This document shows positions 1 through 13,000 of a stretch of DNA of 64,000 nt, one piece after another (within the stretch, counting starts at the first letter, position 1; every line of letters begins with the position of its first letter). Made by a program: the position numbers and the translations under genes. The stretch covers positions 96,592,875 through 96,656,874 of the forward strand of contig CM054179.1 of NCBI GenBank assembly GCA_028829895.1. The letters run 5' to 3'. This DNA is from Sinotaia quadrata. Its lineage: Eukaryota; Mollusca; Gastropoda; Architaenioglossa; Viviparidae. The notes under the pieces are model-generated. The model saw only the letters and a list, made by a program, of their open reading frames with translations, was not told the DNA's origin and made no database searches.

Positions 1-35
1 GTTTTTGAAATCAGCGTCAATGGTGACATCCTCAG
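1..35 (+). CDS. NRF-6-like gene, exon fragment at window edge
   Basis: The first 35 bases read VFEISVNGDIL plus two bases (AG), then a good donor GTATGT. The next exon needs exactly two leading bases from its predecessor, so the join is in phase and gives RRQAEYLWKIY. There is no stop in this frame. The support is phase and donor only; the acceptor is outside the window. Confidence 0.55.
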
Positions 36-3000
36 GTATGTCATCTTTTGTATGTTCTCACTCTTACTATCAGAGTTGACCCAAAATCTCCGACTCCTGA
101 AATTTTAGTACTCCTGACTCCAGCTGTAGTTGATTACTAATATCATATGGCATAAAATTATATACATATTGAGTTATGTGAGTATGTAAAGATGTAAATA
201 ATGAAAAAGCGGTGTCCATAGATTTCATTTTTAAATTACTTTTCAACTGTACAATAATTTAATTTTTAAAAAAAAACTCAAATATACTTAATATGATAAT
301 GTTTATATAAATTAAATTGGTTCTTAAAAAGGATCCTTCTAAAAGGTCTGGCTTCATTGCTGCTCTCAAATCGGATTTGATTTCTGAGAGCAGAAAATGA
401 ACCTTCTACAGTGACATGAGTAGGTGGTAATGATATGACAGCCAAAGTGCATTTTAAATAATTTTGGGGTAGCAGGGATTTGAATTTTTAGTACTTAATT
501 CAGAAGTTCAGTCAAATTTCTTAACCTCTTTCAGTGCTTGGTAAAAAATTATTTATATTATTTTACTTTAGATATGATGGAATTTATCTTTCTTTGAAAT
601 AATGAATAAGATATTTTAGGGGCTATGAAATGGTCTTGATAGTTTTGTGTCTTAGTTCATAGAGCAGCAGATATAAAGAGTTTGTGTAATTATGTATCTG
701 TAAATGGGACCTGTCAGGCAATAGTCATTTATAGCAATGTATATGCTTAACCAATATAAAGAAGAGTGGAGTATACTGTAGTTTATTTATTTAAAACAGC
801 CTTGCGTATGTCACTTGCTTACATAGACATCATTAAAAATCGAATTTGAGATTAAATTAATTAATCTATAATGTAAATGATCGAGCAATACTCCTGAAAT
901 ATGAAGATAAAAATCACAAAATATTACCTTAGTTGGTGGGGGAAAAGAATTGTGCATTTGAGTGTGATTTTTACTTTTATAAACTTTTTTTTAATGATTT
1001 GTATCCAGTAAAGCTGGGAGTGAAACAAGCACTTAAAAAGAATTAGAGTACTTCTGGTGTTAAAAGTGAATGGCTTTTAGCATTTTTTCTGTATATCAGT
1101 GTCAGAATTTTGAGAGAAAAAAATTACTTGCACTCATTTATTGTGGGATAAGAATGTTCTTGTATCACTCCACTTGATACAGAAACTAATTACTTAAAAC
1201 GAGAAATGATTGTAGTTAAACACAGTTTTGAAGGATGGTCCCTGAGCAAAATTATTAAACTAATGGTTTTACATGCACATATTACACAACATACTTAATG
1301 AAATACATATTCTTAAAGTTAATACAGTTGTGTGTTATTAAATTTAATTAAAATTAATTAAATTTTACATAATAGGGGAGATAACTTTATATTTGATATC
1401 ATTTTATAGAAACATTTACTTTCTGTATTAAAGACCAAGTGAAATGGACTCAAACATGGTTTGTGAATAAGATTTGCTTTGTTACTAAGACACACAATCC
1501 CAAGCCTTTAGGGTAAAAACAAGCAGTACATCACGAATGGAGTCAAATGGCTGCCAATGTAATTTTCTCTGGTACACCATACAACTTTGATCCTGTTCGT
1601 GCTGACAGCGAAAGTTCATCTGATAGTAGTTTGCATGCCATTTCTAATGATGTTGGAAACACCGACGAAACAATGACTAATGGTGACCATGTCTGGGAAG
1701 TTATTTTTCCGATAATATATAATTACTACATGCCATATGTTAATAGTCATTGTTAAACTCATAGACATATTTCTAACTATTATTAAAATTAGTTATGTAT
1801 GAATGTTGAAAGCTTTTAAAGTAGTTTTGTAATTGTCATTATATATATTACATTTACTACTGATATTTATTACTATTAGTGATAGTATTCATGATCTGTA
1901 CTGACATTTAGAGAATAGCAGTAAAGTTATTTTTTAAATAAATGGTTATCATTCTGTATTTAATTTAAAATTACCTTATTTTCTAACGGTGAACAATATA
2001 GAGAATAGCAGTATAGACTTATTTGTAATTGAGTGATTATTGTTCATATTATAAATGTATAATTTTTAATTGCTTTACCTACTAGAAGATTAGTTTCTTT
2101 TATATTTTTCTAAATATATTTGCATGTTTGTGTATAGTTTTATGTGTATTTATTTTAATTTTATTTTTTTGTCTGTACTGTTTTATTTATTATGTTTAAA
2201 TTTAACAATGAATGGCAATGTTATATTAATTTATTACTAATAGTTGGATAGTCTTATAAAGCTGAAATATATTACAATTATTAGTATGTATACATGATCT
2301 ATGGTAACAATCATGTACAGTTACAAAAAAAATGGCTAGAATTCTATGGGGGGGAAATCCTAGTTTTGCCACCTTACTAGTGTTGGTATAATTACTGCAA
2401 CAGAATTCTATAAGTTTGCTAAAATGCAGTATTATGAAACCATAAACTGTAAAGTAAAATATTTAATTATGATCAAGTTATTTCAACTATTCATTTGTAC
2501 ACAAGTAGTTTTGGCTGTTGCATAATAATAATGATCAAATTCTAATGGATTTACCAACTAAAGTTGACAGCAGAAAATAAAGACTTCAGTTTTTATTCTG
2601 GTACTGGCTAGAGTAATAAGGTAATCTATTCAAGGAAATTTGTCATATGCATTTATGTTATGAAGAGTGTTAAAAGTAATGCTACAGTATATAAAGTAAA
2701 CTATTATCATGTAATTAACACCAAGCAGCCACTGATATAATAAAATGCATTCATACAAATTCAGATTAGAAGATGATGATAGGGGTTTGATGAATATATA
2801 TTTAATATATGAAGCATTCAGTAGATTTTTTTATTAAATCAGATATTTCATAGTAATTAAACAACAGTTTTTTAATTGATAGTTAATTAATCATACTAAT
2901 AATTATGTTAACAACACATATCAAGTTGAAACTGCAAGAAATATCTATTTTATTAATTCATTTACAAGTACAACTATTTTTAGGCCTTACCAACTAATAT

Positions 3001-6000
3001 TCATTATTAATTTACCAAGAGTGTTTTTAATTATTGTATGAACACTGTTTTCTAACTTTATTGTATAGGTGCAAATGTGGTAAGTGAATTTAAATTAATT
3101 TTAGTAGGTGTACATAAATCAAAAATTAATTACACGTCTGCATTTAAGAAAAAATAAAACCCATCAGAAATCAAAGTAAAATTTTCAATAAATTTTCTGT
3201 TTTTTTTCAAACCACGCGTTTAGCACAAGACAATATTTGGAGAGCGCATGCCGATTGTTGTTCCCACTCGTGAGGTCATGTTATGTTGCTATGGTGTGAA
3301 GTCAATCTTGTAAATGAACGAGAGCTCTGATTTCTTTCAGAAATATTGACTTTGCATTGATACAAATCTCTGAAAGTTTAAATTTTGCAGTCTTAATTGT
3401 AAGAATGGGAATTACTCATTTCATATGGATATATTCTTATCTGTGGCTGACCTTAGATTCCATTTCACGTGGTCTTTAATGATTTTTTTTTTAATCAATA
3501 CATTTATTTCCTTGCATTTAGTTTAGAAATTCTATATATTCTTCAGTAACCTGTAGTGTACAAAATTGATTTGGAATCGACTATGGTGGTAGACAATGAT
3601 TCCATAAACATTTCACTTTCTGATTTGTCACTAAACATTTTGATGCGCACTGTCAACTTAGGCTTTATGTTCCACAGTTAATCAGTCATTTTTTTTAATA
3701 GCTAGTCCATTTGAGTTTTGTGTGTTTTATTGGAATCTATTTTACAAGAAAAAGTGTTTGGATCATAGCTGCCACTTCCTCCAATATGTAAATATATGTT
3801 TTTTTTAAAAAAAATAAATAATAGCAGATACACCCAGAACTCATATACTGGTAAAATAGTTTATTATAGTTGATAATTCATTAATACAAAGAAAATAAAC
3901 TTTTTTGTCAAAACTCTAATTTCTTCATTTGTATTTGAAGGCCATTCAACATCTTTCATTTGCAAAAATATGTCTGCATTTAGTAAGGGCACTGTTCTGC
4001 ACAAAACTAAGATGTAAGAGTTAAAAAGAACATTTTTGATATTTTTAAGAGTCAATTTTAAATTTGGTTTAAATAAAGACAGACCTTTATGGTTAGGTTA
4101 TTCCATGTTCACATTCTGGTTTGTTGTTGCACTAGTAGCTGATGAAATTGTTTTACTGCTGAGTATATTTTGATTTGAGTACATATCGATTGGAGTACAT
4201 TTTGATTTGAGTACTTTTCAATTTGAGTATATTGGAGTACATTTTGATTTGAGTACTTTTCAGTTGAAGTACATTTCAATTTGAGTACATTTTGATTTTG
4301 ATTATGATTACTTACTTCAGAGTGCTATCAGTCACAAATTTAACCCCACTTACTTGACTGATCACAATGGATCTTTTGTCCTTTATAAATTCTGCGTTTG
4401 AAATAAACTATTTTCTACATTTCAATTTCCCTCCTGTCTTTCTTTCTTTATTGCCCAACAGTGTTGTCAAACGCAATTCTTAGAGCAGCAGTATTTATGC
4501 TGAGTGCTCAGGCAACCATTGCCTAGAAATAATTTTAGATCCACAAAACAGGAAGTGTTGAAAAAGTTTAATAAACAAATAACAAGAGTACACATAGCAA
4601 AACAAGGGCACTGCCATTTCTCTTTTCAAGGTTAAAGACAATTATTTTCATTGATATACAAGTTCATCTAAATGCATGCTTGCAAGTGAAAGGGTTAACC
4701 AAGAAAATTTGTTAATGAGGCAAAATTCACTGGGCTCAAAACAAACAAAATAAATTTTTTTAAATATCTTTAAGCTGGTAATGCTGAAGGTTCTCAAATC
4801 ATCCAGTTTAATTTTTTTTCGGTATTTACTGAACAGTTTAAAGTAGTATATAAATTGTATTTAGATGTAAGATACCTATAAATTATTTTTTTAAACTTCT
4901 TTATAACTTTGTAATTTTTTTTGTGTGTGCAGAAGACAAGCTGAATATCTATGGAAAATTTACCAGCAGCCTTATTGTCGTATTGCACCATTTGCTATGG
5001 GGCTTGGCTTGGCTTACATTCTACATCGAGCAGAATTCCATTTTCAAATGAGAAAAGTATTAGCATTTTTCTGTCTTTCAGATTTTTATTTTTATTTTCA
5101 CTGTGTATTTCTGAACATTGCTTTGTCCTATCAATAAGATTTTAGGTATTTATATGATGAGCCTGTTTGCTCCCCTCCCATACTTTGTGACAATGTGCTA
5201 TCAAATTAGCCTCTACAGTCATAATGTATTCAGTTTAATTTGTAGCGTGAGAAGTGTATATTTTTTACACTAGTTGTAAGCTTCCCATCATTTCTTGTTT
5301 TTATTCTTGCTCTTTGGAGTTACTAAGTTATCTTTCCTTGCCTTTATCCATTTAGTCATTAGAGTCACTGAGTTGCCTTTTCTCACCTTTATCCTCACTC
5401 TGGACTCTCTGAATTGTTTTTTCTAGCCTTGATCCTTTTAGTCTAGACGCTAGAGATTAACCATCTTTTTCTGGCCTTCATCCTCTTAGTCTGTCTAGAC
5501 ACTAGAGATTCACCGTCTTTTTCAGGCCTTCATTCTCGTAGTCTAGATTCTAGAGATTCACTGTCTTTTTCTGGCCTTCATCCTCTTAGTCTATCTAGAC
5601 ACTAGAGATTCACCATCTTTTTCAACCTTCTGACAGGTATTCAATAAACAGTGTTGTAAATGTCTTGCACTTCATTCTATGAATGTAACGGGTTGTCTTT
5701 TCCTGGCCTTCATCCTCATTTTATGGATAGAACGAATCGGTTATCTTTTAAATGACCATGGTCTTGGTCTGTGAATTAATATGATGTCCTCTATTTGGTC
5801 TGTGAATTAATGTGATGTCCTCTATTTGGTCTGTGAATTAATGTGATGTCCTCTATTTGGTCTGTGAATTAATGTATGTCCTCTATTTGGTCTGTGAATT
5901 AATGTGATATCCTCTATTTGGTCTGTGAATTAATATGATGTCCTCTATTTGGTCTGTACTTCTATACTATAATTTATTGTCCTTTAAATAACTTTCAACT

Positions 6001-8735
6001 CAGTCTCTGACTGTAAATGTAATGTGATTCCTTTAAATACCTTCTAACCCATTTTGTGAAGGTAATGAGTTGTTTCTTTCAAATGCCTTAATCTTGATCT
6101 GTCAGTGCAATGGGTTGCCTTGGACATAAAATTATAACTGCAGAATGTTGTTTTATACTTTCAGCTAAATTTTGACCAAGTGGTTATTTAGTTTTCAGCT
6201 GAGACCTTTCGAAACCAGTATGTTGTCATTTAAATGTTCATTTGCATTTATGAATGCAATTCAGTTACATTTTACAAGTCTACAGCCTAGACTTTTCAAG
6301 AACCATAACTTCCTGTGAACCAATGAAACACAAACATGTCTGAGGCTTGAACTCCCTCAGGAAAATATTAGTATCTGATAGCTTGTGGCCTTTTCAGTTT
6401 ATACTGCATTAGTTCTGGTTGCCTATGATGCTTTAACTAACACTCTCCCTTTTCTTGCAGGCAGTTGTTGGCATTGGATGGCTTGTAACCTTAGCAACCT
6501 CTACTGCTTTAGTTCTGGTCACGTATGACGAGAATCGCTTCCTTCTAATAGATGCCACTGGGTGGTCGCTTGCCTCACGTACTACACATGAAGTGATGCA
6601 GCGTCCACTTTGGTCTGCAGTTGTTTGCTGGGTTATCTTTGCTTGCTCTACAGGCTATGGAGGTAACATGCATGCATGTTTCCTGATTGGGCACTTGAGA
6701 TATTTTTGTGGGTTTGATGTTAATGGGATTAGATGAATACACTGGACTAGGAGAGAAAAGTGTGTGTTGTCTGAGCAGAGCTTTCAAGACACTTATATAC
6801 CTTCATATATGCACTTAACACATTCTGTAGGAAGTAAATACAACCCTAGTTACCCTTCTATCATGCCATGGTTCATTTTGGATTAGTCATTTTTCTTGAC
6901 AGAAAAAAATGCTTGCTTTGCTTGAATAACAAATTTGAAATTAGCCTTTAGACAAAAGCACAATATTTTTTTTTCCTTTTGCTTTCTTTTTATATTTCTG
7001 AGTTTGGTTTTTGTTTTCCTTTCCATCCTCATTATGCAAGAAATTAACTGCAAATGTATGTAGTTGTGTGGGTGGATGGGGGTCAGTATTGGTGTTAGCA
7101 CTTGGAAGGTGGTTTTGTTACATATCTCTTTTTAATAAATAATTATTTTAAATAGAATTGCTGACTGCAGGTTAGAGTTCTGTTTGCTTATTCTGAATGT
7201 CAGATGATGACAACAAACTGGTAAGAACACAAGTCTTCAAGATTACTAAAACCAGCTAGATACTGACCATTAAGATGGATTTCCAAGACAACTGTGAGTA
7301 AAAGGGAACATTGTTGTATTTTACCACAAACAGGTGGGCACTTCGGATTGGTGGAGAAATATAAATACTTGGTGACCTCAGAACGAGCCAAGAATGCAGT
7401 AATTTACTTTCTTGTAGAAGAAACTGTGCGTGCATTATGTCTCTTCTAATGTGGGCAGAGTTACTTAAATATTGTGTCACTGACCTTCTCCCTGTTCAGT
7501 AGTTTATTCTTTTAGCATTAGAGAATTTGAAATTTTAAGAAATCTTCACAAGAATTTGTGACGTACTAAATTCAAAGGGCTCCGGAGAGGGGAAGAGGAC
7601 AAACTAGCAACAAAGGGAAATAAAGATAATCATGACCATTTTATATTCGTTGCTAGTCTAGAGGATTCTTGGGACATATTTTCATGATCATTAACATGCT
7701 AATTTTATTGTTTTCAGGACTCATCAACAAATTTCTTTCTTGGCGTGGATTCTTACCATTGTCTCGGCTGACCTACTGTTTCTACCTAATCCATCCAGTA
7801 GTAATCATCTCTGATTTAATGGCCTATCGGGTTTTTGCATATTTCACCATTAGCTATGTGGTGAGTGAACTCATTCTGTTAAAAGTGATGATTTAAATGA
7901 TTAATCCATAACAGCCAATTCTGGTGTTCTCAATTTTGTAGATGGTAAATTGAATTAATAATTACCTGTCATTGGTTTTGCATTATAAACCTAAAAATTA
8001 CCGTTGTGAAAATCGAGTTGCAGCTTGTTGTTCTCTCTTTATTTTATTGATCTTACTTTGGTTATTTCTGTTTTGTACAGTCTGTAATTAATACACTAAA
8101 TTAACATGCAGTTTTAATTGCTTGCTTGCTACCTCGTCACCTTCCAGTTTTTATTGATTTTGTGGATGTTGTTATTTTTTTCACCACAAATTTACTGTAT
8201 ACTGTAAACACTCAGCTGTAGGCATTCTCAATTTCTATCACCATAATATATTTTGGTTTTATTTTAAAATATTTTTATATTCTTGTATCATTAAAATTCT
8301 ATTTCTTTCACCTTTGTTTCATCCATATTATTTAAATATGACCTGCTGTGGCTGATCAATAAAGTCTTTTGTTCTTTGATTCCTTGAAATTTGAATTGAA
8401 TGTTTTTGACGTCAAGATATTCGTTCTTCAGTATCATTTTCTCAACAAAGACACCAAGTTATTTCTTTGTTTTCTTTTACATCAACTCTCAATCATTTGT
8501 TCCTTACATCTAGACAAACTTTGTTAAAAAATACTAATATATTTTTTTAAATATCAGTGTTTTTCCCCATTTTTATTTTTTGTAATTCATTGTTTTATTT
8601 TATTTTTTACTTTAACAGGTTTTCCGCTACATTGGCTACATTGTGGTGTCGTACATCTTGGCTTTACTCCTTGCAGTGATGGCACAGACACCTCTACTGG
8701 CTTTAGAAAAGGCATTCATGGCCAACAGAAACTAG
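1..8735 (+). CDS. NRF-6-like (nose resistant to fluoxetine) membrane acyltransferase, C-terminal part, five exons
   Basis: Joined exons 1-35, 4933-5056, 6461-6662, 7718-7860 and 8619-8735 give 621 nt, that is 206 codons plus TAG, with all phases matching. The product is a hydrophobic multi-pass protein of the NRF-6 / acyltransferase-3 family. Visible family motifs are YCRIAPF followed by a membrane helix, WVIFACSTGYGG, and PLSRLTYCFYLIHP, in the usual order near the C-terminus. About five membrane segments can be read: IAPFAMGLGLAYIL, the WLVTLATSTALVLVTY helix, the WSAVVCWVIFAC helix, the CFYLIHPVVII helix, and a last one around YIGYIVVSYILALLLAV. In Caenorhabditis elegans, NRF-6 is linked to lipid or drug movement across epithelia; the reaction it catalyses is not settled. 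The N-terminal NRF domain and most of the acyltransferase domain lie left of the window, so the gene is partial here. It converges on the LASP-like gene. The family call is secure; which paralogue it is cannot be told. Confidence 0.9.
1547..1756 (+). pseudogene. Possible fragment of a TPYxFxP acidic-serine N-terminal domain (P2X7-tail-like repeat gene)
   Basis: A 69-codon open frame starts MAANVIFSGTPYNFDPVRAD and continues with an acidic serine-rich stretch and GNTDETMT. The order PYxFxP, then Ser/Asp/Glu run, then GNTD resembles the start of the P2X7-intracellular-domain-like genes that are multiplied in many invertebrates. The cysteine motif that should follow GNTD is absent and the frame runs out into AT-rich sequence. 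I infer a decayed copy inside the NRF-6-like intron. It could also be a chance frame. Confidence 0.28.
3200..3479. repeat. Dispersed repeat, copy A
   Basis: This stretch shares long blocks with 47693-47974. Shared words include ACGAGAGCTCTGATTTCTTT, TTATGTTGCTATGG, AAATTTAAATTTTGCAGTCTT (with slight differences) and GATTCCATTTCAC. Both copies run the same way and end at GGTCTTTAA. It is an interspersed repeat of unknown class. It has no obvious terminal inverted repeats. Confidence 0.8.
4161..4297. repeat. Short tandem repeat, TTTGATTTGAGTACA-like unit
   Basis: About eight imperfect copies of a 14-16-bp unit (GATTTGAGTACATTTT and variants). It lies in an intron and has no coding meaning. Confidence 0.8.
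4933..5056 (+). CDS. NRF-6-like gene, exon with YCRIAPF motif
   Basis: The acceptor is a T/G-rich tract ending in TGTGTGCAG, and the donor is GTATTA. The exon has 124 nt, starts with one base of a split codon and ends on a codon boundary. It encodes IYQQPYCRIAPFAMGLGLAY and the following short loop. The family signature is Y-x-KP/QP-Y/W-x-R-I-x-P-Y/F before a transmembrane helix. Confidence 0.88.
5290..5636. repeat. Minisatellite, ~50-60-bp unit
   Basis: Repeated blocks built from TTTTCTGGCCTTCATCCTCT, TAGTCTAGAC and CTAGAGATTCACCATC. The copies from about 5420 to 5636 are clear (four or more). Those before 5420 are degenerate. Confidence 0.8.
5760..5957. repeat. Minisatellite, 31-bp unit
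   Basis: Six to seven near-identical copies of a 31-bp unit containing TTTGGTCTGTGAATTAATG then TGATGTCCTC. One copy has lost two bases. Confidence 0.92.
6461..6662 (+). CDS. NRF-6-like gene, exon with WVIFACSTGYGG motif
   Basis: The acceptor is CCCTTTTCTTGCAG and the donor is GTAACA. The exon has 202 nt, phase 0 at entry and one base left at exit. It encodes two hydrophobic helices separated by a polar loop containing SLASRTTHEVMQRPLWS. The WVIFAC-TGYGG stretch is strongly typical of the family. Confidence 0.92.
6663..7717 (+). other. Intron of NRF-6-like gene
   Basis: A 1.05-kb AT-rich intron. I see nothing specific in it. Confidence 0.8.
7718..7860 (+). CDS. NRF-6-like gene, exon with LSRLTYCFYLIHP motif
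   Basis: The acceptor is TTATTGTTTTCAG and the donor is GTGAGTGA. The exon has 143 nt and completes the split glycine codon of the previous exon. It encodes FLSWRGFLPLSRLTYCFYLI followed by HP, the best conserved block of the family's C-terminal half. Confidence 0.93.
7861..8618 (+). other. Last intron of NRF-6-like gene
   Basis: A 0.76-kb T-rich intron. It ends in a long T-rich tract before the final acceptor and has no other feature. Confidence 0.8.
8619..8735 (+). CDS. NRF-6-like gene, terminal exon and stop
   Basis: The acceptor is TTTACTTTAACAG. The exon encodes VFRYIGYIVVSYILALLLAV, then a short tail ending in MANRN and TAG at 8733-8735. It forms the final transmembrane helix and a short tail with the basic end expected for a C-terminus in this family. 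Confidence 0.9.
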   Translation, partial: VFRYIGYIVVSYILALLLAVMAQTPLLALEKAFMANRN

Positions 8736-10026
8736 TTCTATATCCCATAATGTTCACTTACCATTTTTTTCATAACAGTTCACTGAGTGTTCATTTTTCA
8801 TATCAGATTGGCAGTGTGTTTTGCTTGGGTGTATGCAGTTTTGTGAAGAAAATATTCATTTCTAAATAGATTTGATGAAGCTTTTACATTCTCCAATTGC
8901 AAATAATTTTGTTTAATTCTCTTGGTATAGTTTTTAATTATGTTAGAAGCATTTTTAAATGACACATCTAAAATGTGTGGTTCTTATTTTTCAAATTAAT
9001 GCGTTAAAATAGTTTTTAAAAAAGTAAATATCACCAATAATGTGTTGGGTTTTTTTAAACTTTCCATTTGTACTCTGGTAAAATATTAGGTTTGTGGTGT
9101 AGTGTATAAAAGCATAATTAATTATTGCATGGGTATAATCATCTAAAGATACTATTTTTAGTGTGTGTGTGTATGTGTGGTAATGTGTGCGATGTCATCT
9201 CTTACAAAAATTCAAGAAATGATTGTTTAGATGACTGTTTTAATCACGATTTCCAAAACCTTTTTTTTTTTTTTAAAGTTTGCTTTTCAAGGCTATTTGC
9301 CTGCAATTGTTCATACTCAGGGTAAATGTTAACTTTGGGGTAAACAAGTTGGACTTGCGCACATTTTGCTAAAAATGACAGCCTAACATAAGAATATATA
9401 ATCTTTGGATGCACTTCTGAGTGAGTGATTTCTGTGCAGTATGACAATCATTGAATATAACAGTGGATGTCTCCACTCAAATGTTAAAGCTGGTTTATAT
9501 TTACACCAGATATTCCCGAATGAATTTAGAAAATCGTTCAGAAATTGTTACTTTCATTTTCAACTTGGGAGGTGGGGATCTAAATCAAGAGAATCTACAG
9601 TGATATTGCACATAATCTGTGGGGTTTTTTTTGTAATTTGAAGCTCACCTTGGCAGCAATACTCTGCTACGCCGCCCTCTTTGGTCAAGGGTATAAGTAA
9701 ATATCACAGTTAATTGGGAGCCATCTACCTCCTAAAAATATTTCACTGGATGTTTACTCATAAGAAAAGAAATTAAGTATATAATATATATTAAATTATT
9801 TCCCATGATGAAGAAAGCATACTAGTCATTTCCAATTCCAGTACTGCAAAAATGTATGATTTTGTATGCCCTTTGTGGCATTTTGTTTATTTTTATTGTG
9901 AAATAATACTGGCATTTATGCACAGATATTCTGAACTAATAACCATACTTATATAGAGTTCTCTTTTCTTCTCTGGTAATAGGTCAAAGTAAATGTTCTA
10001 ATTAGTCTCTGGTCAGTTTTTCCCCG

Positions 10027-10032
10027 AATAAA
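10027..10032 (+). terminator. Candidate polyadenylation signal AATAAA for NRF-6-like gene
   Basis: This is the first canonical AATAAA downstream of the stop codon at 8735, giving a 3' UTR of about 1.3 kb. In AT-rich DNA such hexamers are common, so this is only a candidate. Confidence 0.25.
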
Positions 10033-13000
10033 TAAGATAATTTGACCTCTAAAATTCTCCTTCGGTTGCAACTATTTTTTGACAAGTTCTTTGAATATCT
10101 ATGCATTCATGATCATTTTTTTGTTTGTCTATTTGTAAACATAAATGTGTAAACATACATGTTTTCTGGTCATAAACTTAAAATGGCAACTACTTGATAT
10201 AATCAAAAAATTGAGCAACTGTGACTTCAGAATGATGAGAGCATGACAAGCTTTGAATTGAGTATTAATTTTCCTTTTTTGAACTATGTATTATTAATTA
10301 TGATCTACAAGATATTCATTTTCATGCACTTTAGTCATAATTACATTTATATGATAATTAATACAGGCATTATTCCATCATTATGATACTTTTACTCAAT
10401 AAAATGGAAGAGTATTCCAGTTTGGATATCCTGCTTTTGTTTTGATGTTTTGTATTCATGGTCATTGTATATCAAACTTATTTTTTATAAGCATAAATAA
10501 AATTATTGTTAAGACTTGTTGGCTTATTGGGCATTCTTTAAACCACATATCTATGTTTAAAGTATACTTCATTTTGTTATTGTAGCACAGGGCTAAGAAA
10601 TGATTCTCCTTATATGCCTTGTTCTCACATATATGAATTTTAAGTCTCAACTTGTTCCTGAAAAGTACACTAAATACAAATATCAAGCAAAACTATCATA
10701 AAGTTATGCAAGCAGTTCCATTCCGTGATGCTAACACCACTTAGTTAATGAACATGATTATTATTATTAATTAACCTTTCATACCTAATTACAAATTATA
10801 AGAATCTTCATTTATGCTATTAATAATTCTCCAACAGATACCACTCGTCCCTCTCACTTGTCGTATATGCGGGCACTGAAAATGTTTTCTCTCTTCCACA
10901 ATATAAAACATTTACCATCATACAATATTCCTTAGGTGGACTTCTTACTAAAGGAGAAGCTAAATCCATCTTTAATCTATATTTAGCGAGCCCCCATCCA
11001 CCCACTTCTCCAACATAAATTAAGATTCTCATCACTTATGGATGATTAATTAATTCATAATAATAATAACTATTAACTAGTTGGCATAACAAAATCCCTT
11101 AACAGTTTAACATCAGAAATGGGTAGTCATCAACTAAATTTAATAACAAGAGACCATCAAGCAAGAAAAATTCCTTTAAGGTGCCCTGCCACTTTCATGG
11201 CCATGTCAACACATCTCTATCTTACTAAACTCCGACCTTTGTTTATGCATTTGCATCTGCATAAAGTCAGCAAAAACTACAAGCAGAGGAGAAATCTACA
11301 GCCAACAATGCGGACATTTTTCTGAATCTAGTAAAGTTAGTTAACACTACTCAGAGACACATCATGTTATATTTCGTTTACACGTTCTGTAGCAGACATA
11401 AACGAGATAATCAAACAACTATTAGATTATACATATATATCATTTTTTCTGCAAGACATTCAATGTCTTGTTAATATTTGAGATATTTATTTAATGTTAA
11501 TGTAGCAACAAATTACTCTCATCTCTGCCCAACACATCATTATATGCTGAATTAATAGATACATGAATCTTCAAACAGCTATGAATTTACTTAAAGGCAT
11601 TCTTTTTACATTTTTTCCATTCATTCAAAACCCACCATGAAAACAGAGGCATAAAAACTATTTATTTGAGAAGAGACATCACATTTGTAAAGTAGGACAA
11701 CCACAAGTACTCTGAATAAATGTTTTGAGTTTTTTTGTTTTTTTTCGTTTTTAACAGAAAATTATAGCTTGTTTGAAACTTACCACCACACAAATTTTGA
11801 CAAGAGAATAATTTTCACATGTCAAAATGAAAATATTTTTAAAAAGCACACATACAAAAAAAAAGATGGCAATATAGAAATGAATGTAGCAAAATATTTC
11901 ATAACATACACTGCATGATCACACTGAATACATGTCTACATAAAATAATATGTGATCTATATGAGCAATAAATGTATAAATATAAAGGAAAAATAAAAAT
12001 CCATCAGATCAATTTAAACAACATAATTTTGATAGACATATTAATGTAGTAGAAAACTTCACTCAGTAACATTGAGTCAAGTGCAAGTAGCTAACTTTAT
12101 AAAGATTAAAAAGCATTACTACAGATATTTGTCTGGTAACATTCCAAACGAAGAGTTTAAGCAGATGTGAAATATAAAAGCTATTTTTAAAGATCTTATT
12201 CCTAAAACTAGAGAATCTCTTCATACTGGTATGTCTAAAGTGATAAGATTGTCAAACCCTAGCTTCTTGGTGTAATGCAAATTATATTAATAAAAAAATT
12301 CAAACACTCGATGGTTTAAATCATCAAAACTTATTCACATATTTCACAGCTTTCACTACTAATAATATAAGTAGCAAAACAATAAAAATGATAGCAAAAA
12401 TCATCAAAAACAATAAATTAAAAGAAGAATCATTGCAAGAATTATAAAGAGTTATGAATCATTTCAAAATAGATATAAAACCAAGCACTCTAACTAAAAT
12501 ATAACTAAAAACCACAAATAAATACTGAATGGAACTCCAGACTAAGTTCTGTTTTGGCAAAACAGAGTTCAGTCCATTAAGCTCAAGCTTGGAAGTTTAT
12601 TATGCGCAAGATTTACAAGGGGAAGTAAACATACAGTTTGAGACTAAAACCTGAGGATGGAACAAGAAAAACATTTACCATTAGAAATTTTAAAGTATTT
12701 TTTTAAAAAGGAGAAAGAAAAAAGTTTCAAAATCTGCAGTTACATAGTCTGCTGTGCAACAAGCTTGCATAATTCCACTGTATTCTGGGTGGCACATTTG
12801 TTTTTATTTTTTACAAAAGCTGCCAATAGGATGTAATTTAGGTTGGCAACAGATTCACCTATGCTTTATATATTATGGCTAGGACATAAGACCTATTCGA
12901 CAAATTTTATTCTGTCAGCTAAATTGTATGCTCAAATAATAAGTCATCATCTGATATAATATACATAAAAACGTGTACTTCATGAACAAGAACTCTACAG

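Larger units (their letters stand above)
36..4932 (+). other. Intron of NRF-6-like gene
   Basis: This is about 4.9 kb of AT-rich intron. It holds a copy of a dispersed ~280-bp repeat (about 3200-3479), a short GAGTACATTTTGATTT-type tandem repeat (about 4161-4297) and a possible coding-derived fragment at 1547-1756. I see no other exon of the host gene in it. Confidence 0.55.
5057..6460 (+). other. Intron of NRF-6-like gene with minisatellites
   Basis: A 1.4-kb intron, of which about half is tandem repeat (two arrays listed separately). The rest is AT-rich with no further feature. Confidence 0.8.

Noticed and set aside
4925..5145. Open frames extending the YCRIAPF exon past its donor
   Set aside because: The family alignment leaves the exon at 5056 and continues in phase at 6461. 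The extension is intron.
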